Of a DNA stretch of 14,545 nucleotides, positions 14,297 to 14,545 are shown piece after piece; position 1 is the first letter of the stretch; each line of letters starts with the position of its first letter. Source of the DNA: an uncultured Oscillospiraceae bacterium (GTDB lineage Bacteria; Bacillota; Clostridia; Oscillospirales; Acutalibacteraceae); the NCBI GenBank assembly GCA_900543305.1, contig UQQZ01000062.1, positions 1-14,545 on the forward strand, in the 5' to 3' direction. Position numbers and translations under genes: made by a program. The notes under the pieces are model-generated. The model had not been told where the DNA came from, ran no database searches, and saw only the letters and a list, made by a program, of their open reading frames with translations.

Positions 14297-14545
14297 TTAC
14301 GCGATGGTGCAAAGGAGTGCGCCGCTCTCCACTGCAGTACCCTTGGAAACGGACACAGCGGTAACAGTGCCGTCCTTGGGAGCCATAATTTCGTTTTCCA
14401 TCTTCATAGCTTCCAGGATCATCAGCACGTCGCCGGACTTGACAGCCTGACCGGCGGTGACCTTCACATCCAGGATGGTGCCGGGCATGGGAGCGGTGAT
14501 CTGCTCACCAGCGCCAGCAGGGGCAGCCGCGGGAGCGGGAGCAGG
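14297..14545 (-). CDS. biotin carrier protein of the Na+-translocating decarboxylase, C-terminal part (truncated by window edge)
   Basis: The last 82 residues of a biotinyl-domain protein; the 5' end is outside the window. The visible part begins with an Ala/Pro-rich linker (about 12 residues, PAPAPAAAPAGAG), then a complete biotinyl domain: APMPGTILDVKVTAGQAVKSG, the biotinylation site EAMKMEN (Lys is the attachment residue), and IMAPKDGTVTAVSVSKG. It ends with a typical short strand, CTIA. The reading frame continues unbroken through the ATG at 14488, which is internal (the linker lies before it), so 14488 is not the true start. It carries the carboxyl group from the alpha to the beta subunit. 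In this family it is often called GcdC or OadG-associated carrier; I leave the symbol blank because names differ between systems. Confidence 0.93.
   Translation of the reverse strand, partial: PAPAPAAAPAGAGEQITAPMPGTILDVKVTAGQAVKSGDVLMILEAMKMENEIMAPKDGTVTAVSVSKGTAVESGALLCTIA

Noticed and set aside
11464..14450. Two 500-codon open frames antisense to oadA and oadB
   Set aside because: They are His/Gln-rich mirror frames of strongly codon-biased genes, and one runs through the terminator hairpin. The sense genes are unmistakable.

Overview
The window looks like ordinary chromosome from a Gram-positive anaerobe, most likely a gut clostridium (Bacillota, Clostridia, probably Oscillospirales). 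The basis is moderately high G+C by eye, frequent CGG arginine codons, AGGAGG-type ribosome binding sites, a VanW-family lipoprotein, and a sodium-pumping decarboxylase made of separate subunits. The taxonomic placement is inference. I see no rRNA or tRNA genes, insertion sequences, phage genes, CRISPR arrays or attachment sites.

Left block (1-7622, leftward). A strong sigma-A-type promoter (TTTACT-17-TATAAT) reads into a VanW-family lipoprotein, followed by glutamine-dependent NAD+ synthetase (nadE), an unrecognised 370-residue protein, a D-2-hydroxyacid dehydrogenase, a NifS/IscS-type cysteine desulfurase, and the first 122 residues of the tRNA sulfurtransferase ThiI. Gaps are 15-135 bp and no convincing terminator separates the genes, so they may form one long transcript. 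The desulfurase and ThiI are a functional pair in sulfur transfer to tRNA and possibly to thiamine.

Middle block (7654-10669, rightward). A divergent promoter and a leader of about 210 nt with several stem-loops precede a UgtP/MGDG-synthase-like glycosyltransferase. A DNA-alkylation-repair-family (AlkD-like) gene follows, overlapping by GTGA, and then a TIM-barrel sugar isomerase/epimerase-like gene. A strong bidirectional terminator closes this operon and also serves the facing DUF308/HdeD-like membrane protein gene (10677-11204, leftward), which has its own TTGATG-17-TATCAT promoter.

Right block (11393-14545, leftward). An oxaloacetate decarboxylase-type Na+ pump: biotin carrier protein (5' end outside the window), the membrane beta subunit OadB with all known ion-path residues conserved, and an OadA carboxyltransferase without a fused biotin domain. 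A hairpin with a T-tract lies just after OadA. This operon prefers CGT/CGC arginine codons where the left block uses CGG, consistent with high expression.

I did not find a clearly new biological system. The items most worth a second look are the unrecognised protein at 2708-3820, the structured leader of the glycosyltransferase operon (possible attenuator plus a hairpin over the ribosome binding site), and the hairpins at the oadB-oadA junction.
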